From NCBI GenBank assembly GCA_000733355.1, contig JNVV01000006.1, positions 937,803 to 1,001,802 on the forward strand: DNA of 64,000 bases. Reading direction: 5' to 3'. Source of the DNA: Falciphora oryzae. Lineage: Eukaryota; Ascomycota; Sordariomycetes; Magnaporthales; Magnaporthaceae. Position numbers and translations under genes: made by a program. Under the pieces are notes generated by a model, which worked only from the letters and a program-made list of their open reading frames with translations, did no database searches and was not told where the DNA came from. Positions 1-13,000 of the stretch are shown here, in pieces (positions within the stretch are counted from its first letter, which is position 1; every line of letters begins with the position of its first letter).

Positions 1-1412
1 TTGAAGTGGTCACCGCCTCCCGTAAGGCCGTCGTAGGCCAGTCTCATGTGAGAGCTCTGGCCCGCGTGCATGTGCGCCATATCCAGCCTCGACGGCACGT
101 GCGGCTCACCTCGGCCCGTGTACCCGCGGAATGGCATGCTCCCGGGGGGAGTGTTGAAGTCGAAGTCGGGCATGGCATGGACGCCCAGCGGCTGGGGGTA
201 CGGCGAGCCGGGCGGGTACCTCTGCGACTGGTAGGGCGAGTGGCTCGCGGGCGATCCGCCGAACCTCCTGTACTGGCCGGGCGGCGAGGCGTGGCGGGAA
301 GGCATGTCGGACGTGCCCATGGAGGGCGTGTGCTCGCGGCTCATGTGCCCAATGCTCTCCTGAAAGGCCGGGTCCTCCTCTCGGTGGACGCGCCTGAAGG
401 TCCAGTTGGGGTCGTCGTCTTCCTCGTCCTCCTCCTGGGCCTTCTTGCCCCGCGGCTTGGCCGGCTTGAACTTGTAGTCGGGCCAAGCCGCCTTGTGCCC
501 GGAGCGGTCCAGTTTGGCCAGTCTCTCGAACTCAGCCTTGAAGTCTTCCGACTCAAGGTGCCGCCAGCTGTCGCCGCAGACCCGAGAGACGATCTGGTGG
601 TTGTCCTGGCCGCAGTGCTTCTTGGTTATGGCCTGGTACGCCTTGCGGTACAGCATGAAGGAGTTCATCGGGCGCTTGATCCGGCCCCGGTCCTTGACGC
701 CCATGCGGTCGATCTCCTGGTGCCGCTCCTGGACCGTCCGGGTCACGTACTTGTGCATGTCCTCGACCTCGACACCCATCTCCACGGCCAGCTCGCTCAG
801 GGGCTTGGTGATGACCAAGTCTCTGGCGGACTTGTTCTTGGTCTTCTTCCTGCGCGGCGACTCGGGCTCGGGCGAGTTGTGCTCGGACGAATCGTTGCCC
901 GTCGGGAGCTTGCGTCTGGCGGCTGCTCGCACGCTGCGGCGCTTGGGCGTCGGGGGCGACGTGGCTGGGGTGCCGTATGGCTGGGTTCGGGTTGCCTACC
1001 TAGCTGTCAGCCTGGCTGTCTAGCACTTGCAAGGGCGAAATCGACCTGGAAATGGAGAGGGTTGGTCAAGACTCACATCATGAGACTGGATCTCATCTGG
1101 GAGGGGCCCGTAGGGGCTCGGGTTCAAGCCGCTGCCGTACGAGGGCTGGTGGCCGGGCTGGCTGCCATAGCCTGACTGCGGCAGCGTGAGCCCGAGGTCT
1201 GTGTGGTCCGGGCTTCCGGACTCGCCGGCGCGGGACTGGATGGGAGGCGTCGAGTATCGCGAGGGAGGTAGCGACAGCGTGTGGCGCGGCGGGTCGGCCG
1301 TCGGCGTCATGTTGCGTGGATAGGAGGTGGCCGCGTTGTGGTTGGCCAGCTCCTGAAGGCCGTAGGTGTCGTGCTGAGACGGCGCCGGCGACGGCGGGGC
1401 GGTCGGATCCAT
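1..1412 (-). CDS. HMG-box (MATA_HMG-type) transcription factor, 3' end outside window
   Basis: Exons 1077-1412 and <1-980 (complement), joined by a 96-nt intron (GTGAGT donor, CTGAC branch site about 22 nt before the CAG acceptor, phase 0). At least 438 residues are visible and the frame is still open at base 1. The HMG box lies at about residues 208-285. It opens with IKRPMNSFMLYRKAYQ, the signature of fungal mating-type-like HMG boxes, and continues through conserved Trp, Lys and Tyr positions to WPDYKFKP. A proline/serine-rich region precedes the box, and a Lys/Arg plus acidic stretch follows. Such proteins bind DNA in the nucleus and often act in sexual development; the target here is unknown. 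I chose the ATG at 1412 (MDPTAPPSP...); the frame stays open upstream, so a longer N-terminus is possible. No mating-type locus neighbours are present, so this is probably a non-MAT HMG paralogue. Confidence 0.85.
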
Positions 1413-4400
1413 GTCGTCGACGCGGATCGGCTGACGAGTTCTTTGGAGCGTTGATTGGATCTCGATGGCGCAGGGGGGTTGGTTGCTTCGCAGGGCAGAT
1501 GGTGTTTTGGGCCCCCTTCCAGTCGACAATAAGGCAATGCCCCTTGTTTTATTACGGAGGGTGGATGGGCTGTGGTAGTCCTCAAGGCGAAGCGATCTGA
1601 TTGCAGAGAGGCATGAAAGGAGCTTGTCGAGCGGCTGTCCTGCACAACTAGCTTCTTCTCTTGCGCGCGCCGCGTCGTGAAAGAGCGAGCTGAAAGAGAT
1701 TGTTCTGGAGGAAGAGAGGAGGTGGGAGCAGGAGAGGGCAAAGAAAGAGACAGATGGGTCGATGCCTTTGATATAAGCTGGGCCAGGTCGGGGAGGAGAG
1801 CCGTTAAAGAAGTGGAAGACTGTTGTTGCTGGCTGCGGTTCTGCTGGCGTTCGGGGTCACGGCTGTGCTTTAAAAGCACCCACGGTCAGTCACCATCGTC
1901 GGGCGCCGCTCAGCGTCGCGCGGCGGAACCCGCAGCGCGCAGGACTTACACGAACAGGGAACCCGGAGAGCGGTCAAACGCGCAGACGAATCAGCGACGA
2001 CGGCAGCGATGTGGTTGATGTCTCTGTTTCCGCCAGTCCGACTTTTTCTTTCCTTTCCAGGCGCGAGACCAGAGGCCACAATATGTGCGACAAAGGTTCG
2101 AAGGGCGGGCGTCTGCCTCTGACGCCTATGCAGAGACAGTAGCGCGGCGCGGCTGGGTGGAGAGGCGGGGCGACGGCGACGGCGACGTGCTGCTCACTTG
2201 GCCAAGCGCATGTGCAGGGCCAGGGTCGGTTTTCTTTGTTGTGTTGGATCCAGGGGGGAGGGCTGTCGAGTGGCAGCAAGCAGACGGTGGGCGCCGGCGG
2301 CGGCAGCAGCAGCAGCAGCAGCGGGCAGAAAGAGGCGGGCAGATTCGTCGTGCTCGTGCGTGCGTGTTCGTCTTTGTCGGCAGTGACCACCGTTTTCCTC
2401 TCTCTTTTTCTTTTCTTTTTCTTCCCCCTTTCTTCGTCGGGAAGGAAGTGGGCGTTTGATGACAAGGAAGAAGGCGCTGGCGTTTATTTGTATCTTTCTT
2501 TTTTTCTCTGGATGCGTCGATGCTTCCTGGATGCGCAATATCCCCTGGGCGCCACGGCTGTCCGGCTGCGGCGACGCTCTAGGGGGCGACGGTTCTTCTC
2601 CCTGAGGCCTGTGTTGCCATTTTCGGCACCATCGCGGAAGACGGCGCCAGGGACAGGGGCGTCGCGGCGACGGAATTGGGCTAGACGTGAACATCGTCTG
2701 GTCACGTCTGGCTCCTCGTCGGGCTGCTGCTGTCTCTTTTCTCGTTCGTACGTATCTGTTTTCTTTGTTCTCGGGCTATCTATCTTTCATTTTCTGTCCT
2801 GATTTTCCCGTCACCCCCGTCCATGGTGAGCGCTCGCTGCAAGTTGTTTGCGCAGCCAACGAGGATGGATTTTATCAGTCTGGTGCACTGCACATGTTAT
2901 GCTAAGGCCGGTTCTATGGTCTGGTATCTGTCATAAACCGCCTCTATCTAGCTAGGCAGATATGCAGGTCGGTATCCCGTCGTAAAGTCCCGACGTGCGC
3001 ACGTCACGGCATCGACAGGATCAGATCGGGTGTGCCAGAAGCGGACGGCTAGTAGCCGCGTGAGACCTCATCCTCAGGTACCAGCCCGGATGCGCTCTCC
3101 TTGGCTGGCGCGGGCAGGCGGGTTCTCGAACACACGCCACAAACCGGCAGCCAGCAGGCGGTTTTTCCCCTCCTCCCCTTTCCCTCCTGAATTTGGCGGC
3201 TCTAGATATGCCAGCTAGGTACATTCACCTGCATCTACAAGCCCGGCTAGTGCCAGTTGGGCCGCGTGGAATGGTGGGCGTGTGTGCGCGGGAGGGCGTG
3301 CGCTGTTCGATCTCGTGGGCTGGGATGGAATGTGGCCGTTTGCCGCCCCGGAAACAGAACAGCGGACACACCTCAAATCTCAATCCCCAATCTTCCGACA
3401 TCCCACGGTGCGCTTTCTCCTCCCCTTTCCGTCCTAGCCCGCGCGTGACTGCACAGCATTCCTTTGATCTCAGGAAGGAGTCCATATGCGGGGGGTGGGG
3501 AGAGAATCCTCCGACTTTTTCCTTCTTTCATGTCTCCTGGTCTCGTCGCCACGCACCTACCCCTCTAGGCCGCTTTAGGGGAGAGCAGACGGTGTGCCAG
3601 GGCGCGCCCACGTCCGGCCAACGAGAACGATAGAGCGGGCGGCGGAGTAGTGGGCGATGTTGGCGGCACGTGGAGCGTGGAGGACGCCGTGTTCCCCTCT
3701 CCTCCAAGGCTAGACTCTCAAGCGGCATCCAGAAACTGACCGAAAACGTGGCGGTAGGTGTCGGTGTGCGTGCATATGAGAAGGGGCCAGGCCGCCTGCA
3801 TGGCCCAGCAGGGGCGGACTGGCTGACTGGGCATCCTGTGGCTGATTCGTCTTGCTTCTGCTCTTCGCTCTTAGTGTCGGGTCGGCACCTACCAGCCAAC
3901 CCATTACGCCAGAAAGTGCGGGTTCCTCCTGCAAGCCCAGCCGGATACCTGCATTAGCCCGACAAGTCTGTTTGGATATCAGCGAAACGACAAGGCTCCA
4001 ATGGAACGCTGTCGGGGCCAGGAACAGAGGAGGGTAGGCAACGGGTCTAGTGCTCACGGCTGAGGGCGGGCTGACCCTGCCGTGCGTATTGTATAGGGAT
4101 GACGGTCCCTTTTTTGACAATCACAGAGGAGTCTCGCATATCGCAGCCCGAGCGTGCCTGTTAGTCCACCTTGCTAAGTTGCTGGGTCTACGCCGCTGCA
4201 CGTCCCTGGCCCAGTCTGCGCTGGTGATAACTGACCAGTCACCCAGAATACTGGCAAAGCCCAGCTTCTCCCATGGCGCGACCCTGAATCCATTTGGTCT
4301 TTTGACTGCGTTTGATTTCCTGGGCCTCGCGATCAATGTCGGGAGTCCCCTTCAAAGACCCGGCGGCTGACTTGCGTGCCCTTCCTCGAGCACAAAAGCG

Positions 4401-5215
4401 CCCATTGGGACGAAATCGAAACTCCTAATGGTAAAAGACGCTTTTGTGGTCCTCTTTTGTGTCTTCCATCCCCTCCATCTCTTCCAGAATTCCACGTGAT
4501 TGAGGCTTCAAGGGACTCCATGTACCTTGCACGCATCAAGGCGCCCTTGGGTACGTAACCAATGCTTCGCGCACGATGTCCACCTGTGCATCTGTTTGTT
4601 CCAGATGGCTGCTTATTTGGTAGTGCGTCGTTGGTTACCTGTCATGGAACCTACCCGCACGGGGGTATCATCGTTTGTGGAGAGCATAGAACGCGCACAT
4701 CATGAGACAGTAGACAGTTTATGTTGAATATCAAAACAACCAAACTCCCTTCTCAGGCTTGTTGAGTAGAATTCCTGACTGGCCCGATGATGCACCACCT
4801 TGACTCCAACCTTGCCCTGACGATGCCCATGACCTTCATCTTTCCTGGGCTTTGCGGGCGGACAAAGGAAAAATAAAATAAAATAAAAATAGAGGGACGT
4901 AGAGAAAAGGGATGAAACAAGAAGGAAAGAAAGAACAACGCAACAGGCAATCTATGTCTCCAAACCCAGGTCTATCATTATTGACACCTCCGCACCGAAC
5001 AAAGAAAAAGATTCCATGCAGGCCACTGTTTCCCCCAAAAATAGGCAACGTATTGTGATGTGACAGCCGAGCCTCGCAAAGGCGGCATCTCGGAAAAAGA
5101 GTCCTCGTCGTAAAAATTGACTAAAGTAATTCTGTGGCCGGGATATATCGACCGAGCGCAAGGCGCAATTTTGGAAGCTAGCCGGACAATGCACATCATA
5201 GTGGCTGAGTGCGAG
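1413..5215. other. Intergenic region, no supportable gene
   Basis: This 3.8-kb stretch lies upstream of the HMG gene and downstream of the PHD-finger gene. It should hold the HMG promoter and the PHD-gene 3' UTR. It contains a GCA microsatellite at about 2303-2322 and a pyrimidine-rich run at about 2395-2436. Open frames occur on both strands but are short, overlapping, compositionally biased and without recognisable domains. Confidence 0.6.
2303..2322. repeat. GCA trinucleotide microsatellite
   Basis: About six consecutive GCA units in non-coding DNA upstream of the HMG-box gene. Confidence 0.8.
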
Positions 5216-7921
5216 CTAGTTGATTCCGTTGGAGAAGCTGGATCCTGGCGTTGACGGCTTGACTGGTGGTGTCAGGTCCAAAGGACGCGGAGACGGGGAA
5301 AGCGCTGCAATAGGAGGCAGGATCGGGGGCGTCGGGCTGGAGTGGGGTAGCACCCCATTGACGTTGGCAGGGGGCAGCGACGGCGAGTGCTTTGTTGGAG
5401 ACACACCAGCACTGGACGGCGGCAGGGGTGACGCCTTGTGTGCCGACAAGGGCTCCGAATAGCCTGACTTGATCTGCGGCGTCGTCACCAACGAAGCCTT
5501 GTTGCCCCCGGGAGCGGCCTTTGGCGATGTGCCTCTGGAGGGAGCCCTGGAGCCCGGCCGCTGCTTTGAGGGCGAGTGGAGTTTCGCATTAGGGAGCTCG
5601 CCGCGCGGCGGGACGGGCGGCAGGATGGGTGTTGTGGAGATGCGAACGCGCCCGTTCGCATGGGGCTGGTGACCATTCTGGCCGCCCAGCGCAGCTGTGG
5701 GGCTAGGCTGCTCGTAGACGGTATCGTACGCTCGTGCCTTGTTCGGTGACAGGCTGGGCGGTGACAGGTCCGGATGCGGTGACGAAAATGGATTATGGGC
5801 TCCGTTCAGAACCGCTTTGGACAGCCCAGACGACCCTGGGCGAGCCTGAGGCGCCGGCACAGGCCCGGCAGACTTGATCGGAATCGTGAAACTGAGCTGC
5901 TCGGGGGGCGGAGGCAGCACCGGGGAGCTGTTTGGCGCCATGGAGATATCGCCCATCTTGGGCGTCTTCTCGGTCGTGGCAGCCCCGCCGCCCGGCTTGC
6001 TTGAAGGGTCCATTGTCAGTCCAGACGCGGTCCCTACGCTGTCCCTCGACAAGGGCGCCGCCTTGGGAGCCTCAGGAGATGAGTTGGCAGAGCCGAGCTT
6101 CAGCTTGATGACAGTCGCGTGCCCACGTGGCCTCTGCTTCTCCTCCTGGAGCTCGCGGCAGTGCGCGCAGATGAAGTGGAAGTCGTCGCTCTCGGCCTCC
6201 TTTTGGTCGATGCCCAGGCACTTGCTGTGCTGCCAGACGTTGCACCTCTCGCACGAGACGCTGTGCTCGCCATCGTCCACCTGCCCATGCAGACCGCACA
6301 CGCAGTCAAACACCCACTCGTCCTCTTCGTCCTCCAGCTCCTGAAGCGCCTTCTTGGCCTTTTGGATTTCGGCCTCGCGGCGCCTGTCCGACATGCGGCC
6401 GGTCCCCGATCCAACACTCCTGCTGTCCTCTGAGAGATGTGCAAGCTCCTCCTCGTGCTGTAGCCGGCGGGCCTCGCGCTCACGGAGCCGCTTCTCCCTC
6501 GACATGAGCCGCGAGCTCCGGTCCTTCTCTCGCTTTCGCTCCAGCTCCTGCTGCTTCCTAGCAGCGGCCTCCTCAGCGAGCCGCTTGCGCGTCTCCGTTT
6601 CAGCCTGCTCGTCGACTTTCTGCTTTTCGGCCTTGTGCGCCAGACGGCTGGACCTCTTTGCGTTCGCCATCTTCTCAAGAGTCAGGAGCTCTCGCTCGCG
6701 CTCCTTCTGCTTCTTGATGCGCTTCTCCTCCTCGCGCTCGAGTGTGGGCACGAGGTGCTCGACCAAGGTGTCCCTCAGCACCTTTTCGTTGGCATCCTTC
6801 GTCTTCTGCAAAGGCGCGAGGAAACGCCGAACATCGTCCAGAGTAACGCAAACACATTCCCACTTAGCGCCCCCAAGTCCATAATCTAGCATTGTGTCCT
6901 TGGCGGTCTCGGCTAGTCCGTCGTTTTCGGCTTGCGCGTCGTCGTCGGGCCCCTCGGTGCCGCTGTCGACGGCTTCGGAAATGCGCCTTCGTTTCGCTGC
7001 CCTAGCCATAGCTCTCGCCTTCTTGGAGTTTTTCTTTGGCTTGGGTGCCGGAGGGGTCGGGGGCGGTGCCTCGGTCAGCTTGTAGAGCCGGTTATCGTCG
7101 AGTAGGAAGTATGTGTTGTCATCCTCATCCCAGCCCACGGGCTCGACTCTCTGTAGGTTGGTTAGTCCGGAATACACAGTACCCAGTGCGACGGCAGTTG
7201 AGCGTACCCAGGCAGTGTGATCGTGGTCAGCGTCCTTGAGCTCCATCATTCGTTCCCGGATCTTTTCGGGCGATCGCATTATGAGCTGCGTCATCTGGTG
7301 AAGGACACGGATCTGTAAAGCGATTGTATGTCAGACGGCAGGGCTTGGCAAGCGTCGCCGGCGGGCGCAGGGTTGGAGGGGGCGGACCGACCCTCTTAAA
7401 CGTGTCGAAGTCGGCGAACTTCAAGAGGGCATCCTCGGTGCCAAAGGGGTTCTCGATTCCCGGAGCCTTGGATGCGAACTGCCGTCTGGTGTACTCGTCA
7501 AAGAGTTCGTGTCTATGTGCAGCGGTGGTGGTAAGCGGCGTGCGACCCAGTCTACGCGCGACGGAGATGGGGGGAACGTACGTCAGTCCGCGATGTGACG
7601 AGAGAAACTTGAGCATGCCAAGCCCGAGCTCTTGCAGCGCAAGCGAGAAAGGCTTGAGGCATTCAGCCTCCAGCTCCTATGCGGTAGATACGGCGTTAGC
7701 GCAAACAGTGTGAAATGCGGCGAGCAAGCGGCGGGCGGGGTGGCGCGCACATTGATGTCCGGGGCGTCAATCTTGAGCGCAGAGCCGAAGATGGTCAGGA
7801 ACTGGACAACATTGGCCAGCTGCCACATGTTCCTGATGCGCTGCAGCAGCGAAGGCTCCTTGTGATGCAGGGGATCATCGCCGTCCACCTCATCGATTGC
7901 GCGCTTCCTGGCGGATCTCAT
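5216..7921 (-). CDS. PHD-finger protein with WHIM/WSD-like N-terminus, likely chromatin factor
   Basis: Exons (complement) 7751-7921, 7582-7676, 7392-7512 and 5216-7312 give 827 residues; introns of 74, 69 and 79 nt all keep frame. Start is the ATG at 7921 (MRSARKRAIDEV). Residues 35-140 resemble a DDT/WHIM1 region. Residues 136-212, containing EPVGWDEDDNTYFLLDDNRLY, look like the WSD motif found in ISWI-partner proteins. A long Arg/Lys/Glu-rich predicted coiled coil runs over about 310-455. The PHD finger has zinc ligands C466, C468, C483, C486, H491, C494, C511 and C514. The last 300 residues are a proline/serine-rich disordered tail. PHD fingers commonly read histone H3 tails. The combination suggests an accessory subunit of an ISWI-type remodeller, but that assignment is inference. 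It is divergently arranged with the Cch1 gene across 1.8 kb. Confidence 0.88.
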
Positions 7922-9737
7922 GGCTGGACGAGACACCTCGAACGATCTAGATGGATTATTGGTGGCCGCAGGTCGCGGTGGGCAGGGACGGGCGGGCGGG
8001 TGGTTGCGGCGATGCGACGGAGCGAGGTGCGTAGAGGCTCGGGGGCGAAGTGATGTTGCCGAGACAGGTGGCAGGTCGCGTCATGACAGTCGCAGGCAGG
8101 CGACAGCTCTCCAGAGCCAACCTTCGGTGGTCAAGAACACGGCGTTGGGATTGCAGCTCGTCCAGTGACCGAAAATGACGGTTAGCTGCCAACTTGGCGA
8201 ATTTGGTCGACTCGACCGATCTCCGAGGGCGGGAGCGAAAGACGCGGTCCAGGATTCAATTTGCGGCTCAAGCGACGCGGTCGGGCGGGCCTGGGTTTGG
8301 CGCGACGAGCTTTTGCTGGGCTCGGAAATTTAGTTAGTGGCTCCACCTTATTGGGGGGATGGAGCTCCTGAAGTTCCATGGGTGGAGCGTGAGGTTGGGG
8401 GAAGTCACGTGAAGGTGGCTTACTCAACTGCACAAAGCACGAGCAAAAACACGTGCACTGGATGGGCCTGGCTTGCTGCAGCTAAGTGCCCAATTCTTTT
8501 GTGTTGCGCCCTGATAATAAGTGTCGCTGTGTTCTAGGCTAAGGTGAAGTGCCTTCTGCGCCCTGACTGGCACTGTTTCAGGAACCAGGGGTGCCTGGGT
8601 AGGATCGCTTGGCTGCCGCAGTCGACAGAGTCTTCCCACAGGCACTGTGGACGGCCCCGTATCAAATGGACGTGTTCTTGGTGATTTTTTTTTTTTCTTC
8701 AATCTTTTGTTTGGTCCTGTTTTTATCAACTTAACGTGCTCCGCTTATCCGGCACCGCTGACAGGACGGGCGGGCTCGGCGGGGTACCTTAAGCATGGGT
8801 TGGATTGATCCAAGATAGATTTCTCGTTGACAGTTTCGATGACCTCTCATGGAAAAGAGTATCGGACGTAACGAATGAACGGATGGATGCCCGCCACCAC
8901 AACCATCCACAGGCACGCAGCAAGGGGCGGAAGCGCTGCCTGTGCGCTTGCATACCGCGTAGCCTTTTCTGCACGTGCTGCATAACATGCTGCAGTCGGC
9001 AGCGCATTCCTGAGACCTCGAACCAACCCTCCACGTTGTACCGTACCACCCGTGGCCATGGCACGGCTCCGTGATCGCTGGTTCGCTGGCTCAGCGTGCC
9101 TCCGCGATGTGCTGGGGCAGTTTGCGCGGCCTCCCCACTCGCAACCGGAACATCCTGGACCGCACGGCCTGCCATTCCCCACAATTGCTGTCGGAATGGC
9201 GATCCAACACAGTGCCCAAACGCGACACCATCCTTGGATGGGCCCCCAAATGCTGTTTGGTCTTGGAAAGGGGCTGAGTCGATGGAGCTGAAGCCACCCC
9301 CCCAAGAAGCCCTACGGCCAGCAACCATGTTTCTCGCATCAGCACGGCAAAACGCCAGAGACGAACCAAGTTTCAACCCGCCATTGACGACGTTGCCGGT
9401 AATTTACCTACCTACCTAGGGCCGGCCTGCCATTCTCCATCGTCGCTGCCGGCGCGTCCAGTCGTTCGAACCGCCTCTGTCTGTCGAACGGACCCCCAGG
9501 GACAGGCTCCCTCGAGCTGAATCCGCCTCGCACCTCACGCGCAGCCAGATCGCCGCCTCTCGTTTCTCCCCGCGTTCCCCGAGAATGTCGTCGACCCGAT
9601 CTTAACACCGAATTTACAGATGCACCGGGTGCATTGGCCTCCTATAGAGCCCCGAGAGCTCCCGGGAATTCAAGACTCAACACGACCTTCCGGGCCTTCC
9701 CCCCGCCGCTCCCAGAGGGGCACTCCCAGATCATAAA
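7922..9737. other. Divergent intergenic region between PHD-finger gene and cch1
   Basis: The promoters of both flanking genes must lie here. A short CCTA run sits at 9405-9420 and a T tract near 8683. No open frame has a recognisable domain or convincing start context. Confidence 0.6.
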
Positions 9738-9967
9738 ATGGCGGACCCCTCGAGGTACACGCCACAGCCGCCCTACTACCAACCACAGGGCTCAGAATAC
9801 CCCCAGGAGCCTGAGGATCCCGCTCCGCGCCCTCAGCAATCAATACCGTTACAGAACATACCGCGCCCGCCAGATTTCGGAACATACGGCATCAGTGACT
9901 ATGGGGGTGGCAGCGGATCATACATGGGGCCTAGCATGGCCCAACAGCAGCAGCAGCAACAACAACA

Positions 9968-10003
<36 letters not shown>

Positions 10004-13000
10004 CGGGAACCAGGGCTTCATGTCGGCCTCGGCGCCGGCGCCGGTGAACCCCCCAATGCTCTCGACGTCTTGGGGGGACAACCTGAATGTTCCCCGCGAC
10101 GACCCCATGAGCGCCCACTCCCCTATCGACCCCCTGGCGCTGCAGTTTGCGCTTCCGCCCGACATAAGCCAACGTCGGTCGCCTTCGATGCAGCCGGAAC
10201 CCAGAGCGTCGAGCGCCGTCTACGCGCCCCCAGCCATGTACTATGAGGAACAGCCCCACCACGTACACAACGACTCGGTAGACTCGGACCGCGCGCCGCT
10301 GGCCCCTAATGCGCAGCCAATCTCCGGAAACCTCACTACTCCTATGGCCGACGCCCACCCCAGAACCAGTTTCCAGACCATCAACGATCCCAATGCGAGC
10401 CCCTCGCGGTCCAGAGACACCAAAATGCTAGGCTTCGACCTGGAGCCGGGCTACAGCGGAGGCTCGTCCAAGCATCACAGCTTCGGCAACTCGCTGACGC
10501 CTGAAGGGCCCCGGTCACGCTCCAACTCGACGGTGGGCGCCCTGTCGCGGACCGCCTCCATTGTTCGGGCCATGTCTCAACGTGTCGTCAACATCAGTGG
10601 AGAGGGCGAGCTGATCGAGCAGCAGAACCGCCGCTCTCGCTCCAGATCGCCAGGCGCAGACCAGAGGAACTCGAGCCCGATGATGGCAGCCGATACCTCA
10701 TATCACTCCCAGCTGTACCCGACGCCCCTGGAGAAGCAGCAGAGTGTGCCCGAGGTCGCCGACGCCCCTCCCCCGAACAGGTTTCAGGAGCCACCGCGCC
10801 GCTCCGGGCCTATGCCGAACCCGCTCAAGGGAAAGTCGCTCGGCATCTTTGGACCCAACAATGCTATCCGCGGGACTCTCTGCGACATCTTGGTGCTGCC
10901 GTGGACCGAACCCATCATCCTTCTGCTGATTGTCCTCCAGGCCGTCCTTCTGGCCGTCGAGTCCGCTCCAAACGTCCTTGATCCGGGCAATGAGAGGCCG
11001 GACCGGTTCGGGACTCCCATCAACTGGGCCATCCTTGGGCTGTTCATCGTCTTCACTTTCGAGGTCATTGCGCGCATTATCGTGTCCGGCTTCGTCCTTA
11101 ACGCGGCCGAGTACAGCACCATCGACAGAAAGCGCGGAGTCAGGGTTGCCATGACGCAGAGGTACAAGCAAATCTTTCAACCACAGCGCCAAAAGTCAGT
11201 CCGTCGCGCTACAGTCCCGGAGCACTACGGGCCCTCGACTTTTGCACGCTCCATCACCATCATGCAGGGCCAGGCGGTCCCCGCGACCATTGAGGAGCAG
11301 CAGCGCATGCAGCTGGCCCGCAGGGCTTTTCTGCGCCACGGCTTCAACCGTCTGGACTTCGTGGCAGTCGTGTCCTTCTGGATATCGTTTCTCTTAAGCT
11401 TGTTTGGCAAGGAGAAGGAACACCACCTCTATGTATTCAAAATGCTCAGCTGCTTGCGCATCGTCAGGCTGCTTGCTATTACTAAAGGCAATGCTGTGAG
11501 TATCCAGCCCTTCCTTCCCGCCTCCCTACTACTGCAGACATGCTGTTGCTATGATTTCTGACCCCTGAACCTATGCTCCCCGCCCGATAGATCATCTTGC
11601 GTAGCTTGAAAAAGGCGGCACCACTCCTGGTACGCGTGTCGTTCCTGATCGGCTTCTTCTGGCTTCTTTTCGCAATCATTGGCGTGCAGAGCTTCAAGTC
11701 CAGCTTCAAGCGCACCTGTGTCTGGCTCGATCCCACGCAGCCCAATAACTTTAGCGCCGCGTGGATCAACGAGGACCAGTTCTGTGGCGGATATCTTCAC
11801 CCCGACAAGAGCGACCCCGACATGACGGCGCTGCCCTGGGAGCTCCTCAAAGTCCCAAAGGACCTCACCACCAGAGACAGCATCGCCAAAATCCCAAAGG
11901 GCTTCATCTGTCCGCGCGGCTCCATCTGTTTGGAGCACGAGAACCCCAGCAACGGCACTGTCAACTTCGACAACATTCTCAACTCGCTTGAGCTGGTTTT
12001 TGTCATCATGAGCGCCAACACGTGGTCCGACCTCATGTACCGCACGACCAACACCGACTATCTCCCGGCCGCGCTCTTCTTCGTCGCTGGCATTCTGATC
12101 ATGATGCTGTGGATGACCAACCTGCTCATCGCCGTCATCACCTCTTCCTTCCAGGTCATCCGAGAAGAAAGCAAGGCCAGTGCCTTTACGGCAGACCAGG
12201 AGGCCTTCAGCCCGATCCAGGGGGACGACCCGTTGAAGAGGCAATCGACGCTGCAGCTCGTCTACGCCAAGACGTCGCTGATCTGGGTCCTCATCATTGC
12301 CTTTGACCTCTTGGCGCAGGCCTGGCGGAGCGCGCGCAGCGACAACGCGAGACTCAACTTCATCAAGACCACCGAGCTAGTAGTCACAATTCTCCTCGCG
12401 GTCGAAATCGTGATCCGCTTCGCTGCGGACTGGAGACGCTTCCACCGCCGGGCGAGGAACCTCGTGGACCTGTTCCTGGCCGTGGCCACCACCGCGATGC
12501 TGGCCCCGCCGATCCGAGAGTCCGGCCAGACGTACGAATGGCTGACCGCCTTCCAAATCTTGAGGGTGTACCGTGTCGTCCTGGCGATCCCCGTCACCAG
12601 CAAGCTGATCCGGCTTGTCCTGGGTAACGCGACGGGTATCGGGAACCTGGTGGTTTTCGTCTTCCTGATTACGTTCCTCATGTCCATTTTTGCCGCGCAA
12701 CTCTTCCGCGGCGAGCTTCCCGCGAAGAACGGCGATGGCGAGGACATCAAGGTCACCTTTGCAAACATCTACAACTGCTTCCAGGGCATGTACCAGGTCC
12801 TGACCAGCGAGGACTGGACCAATCAACTCTACAACATTACGGGCGCCACGGTCGGCTTCCACACGGCCTGGATGGCTGGCATCTTCTTTGTCGGCTGGTT
12901 CATTCTCTCGTACTTTATTCTGATCAATATGTTCATTGCTGTCATCCAGGAGAACTTTGACGTCAGCGAGGACCAGAAGCGTTTGGAGCAAGTCAAAGCG

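Noticed and set aside
6..1175. 389-codon plus-strand frame across the HMG-box gene
   Set aside because: It is antisense to a clear HMG-box coding region, is Val/Leu/Arg-rich as expected of a GC-rich shadow frame, and has no domain.
1..1412. Mating-type locus
   Set aside because: The HMG box is of MATA type, but none of the usual flanking genes (APN2, SLA2) or other MAT genes is visible, so the gene is more likely a non-MAT HMG paralogue.
2194..2802. Overlapping 160-196-codon frames on both strands
   Set aside because: Driven by the GCA repeat and the pyrimidine tract; low-complexity translations with no family.
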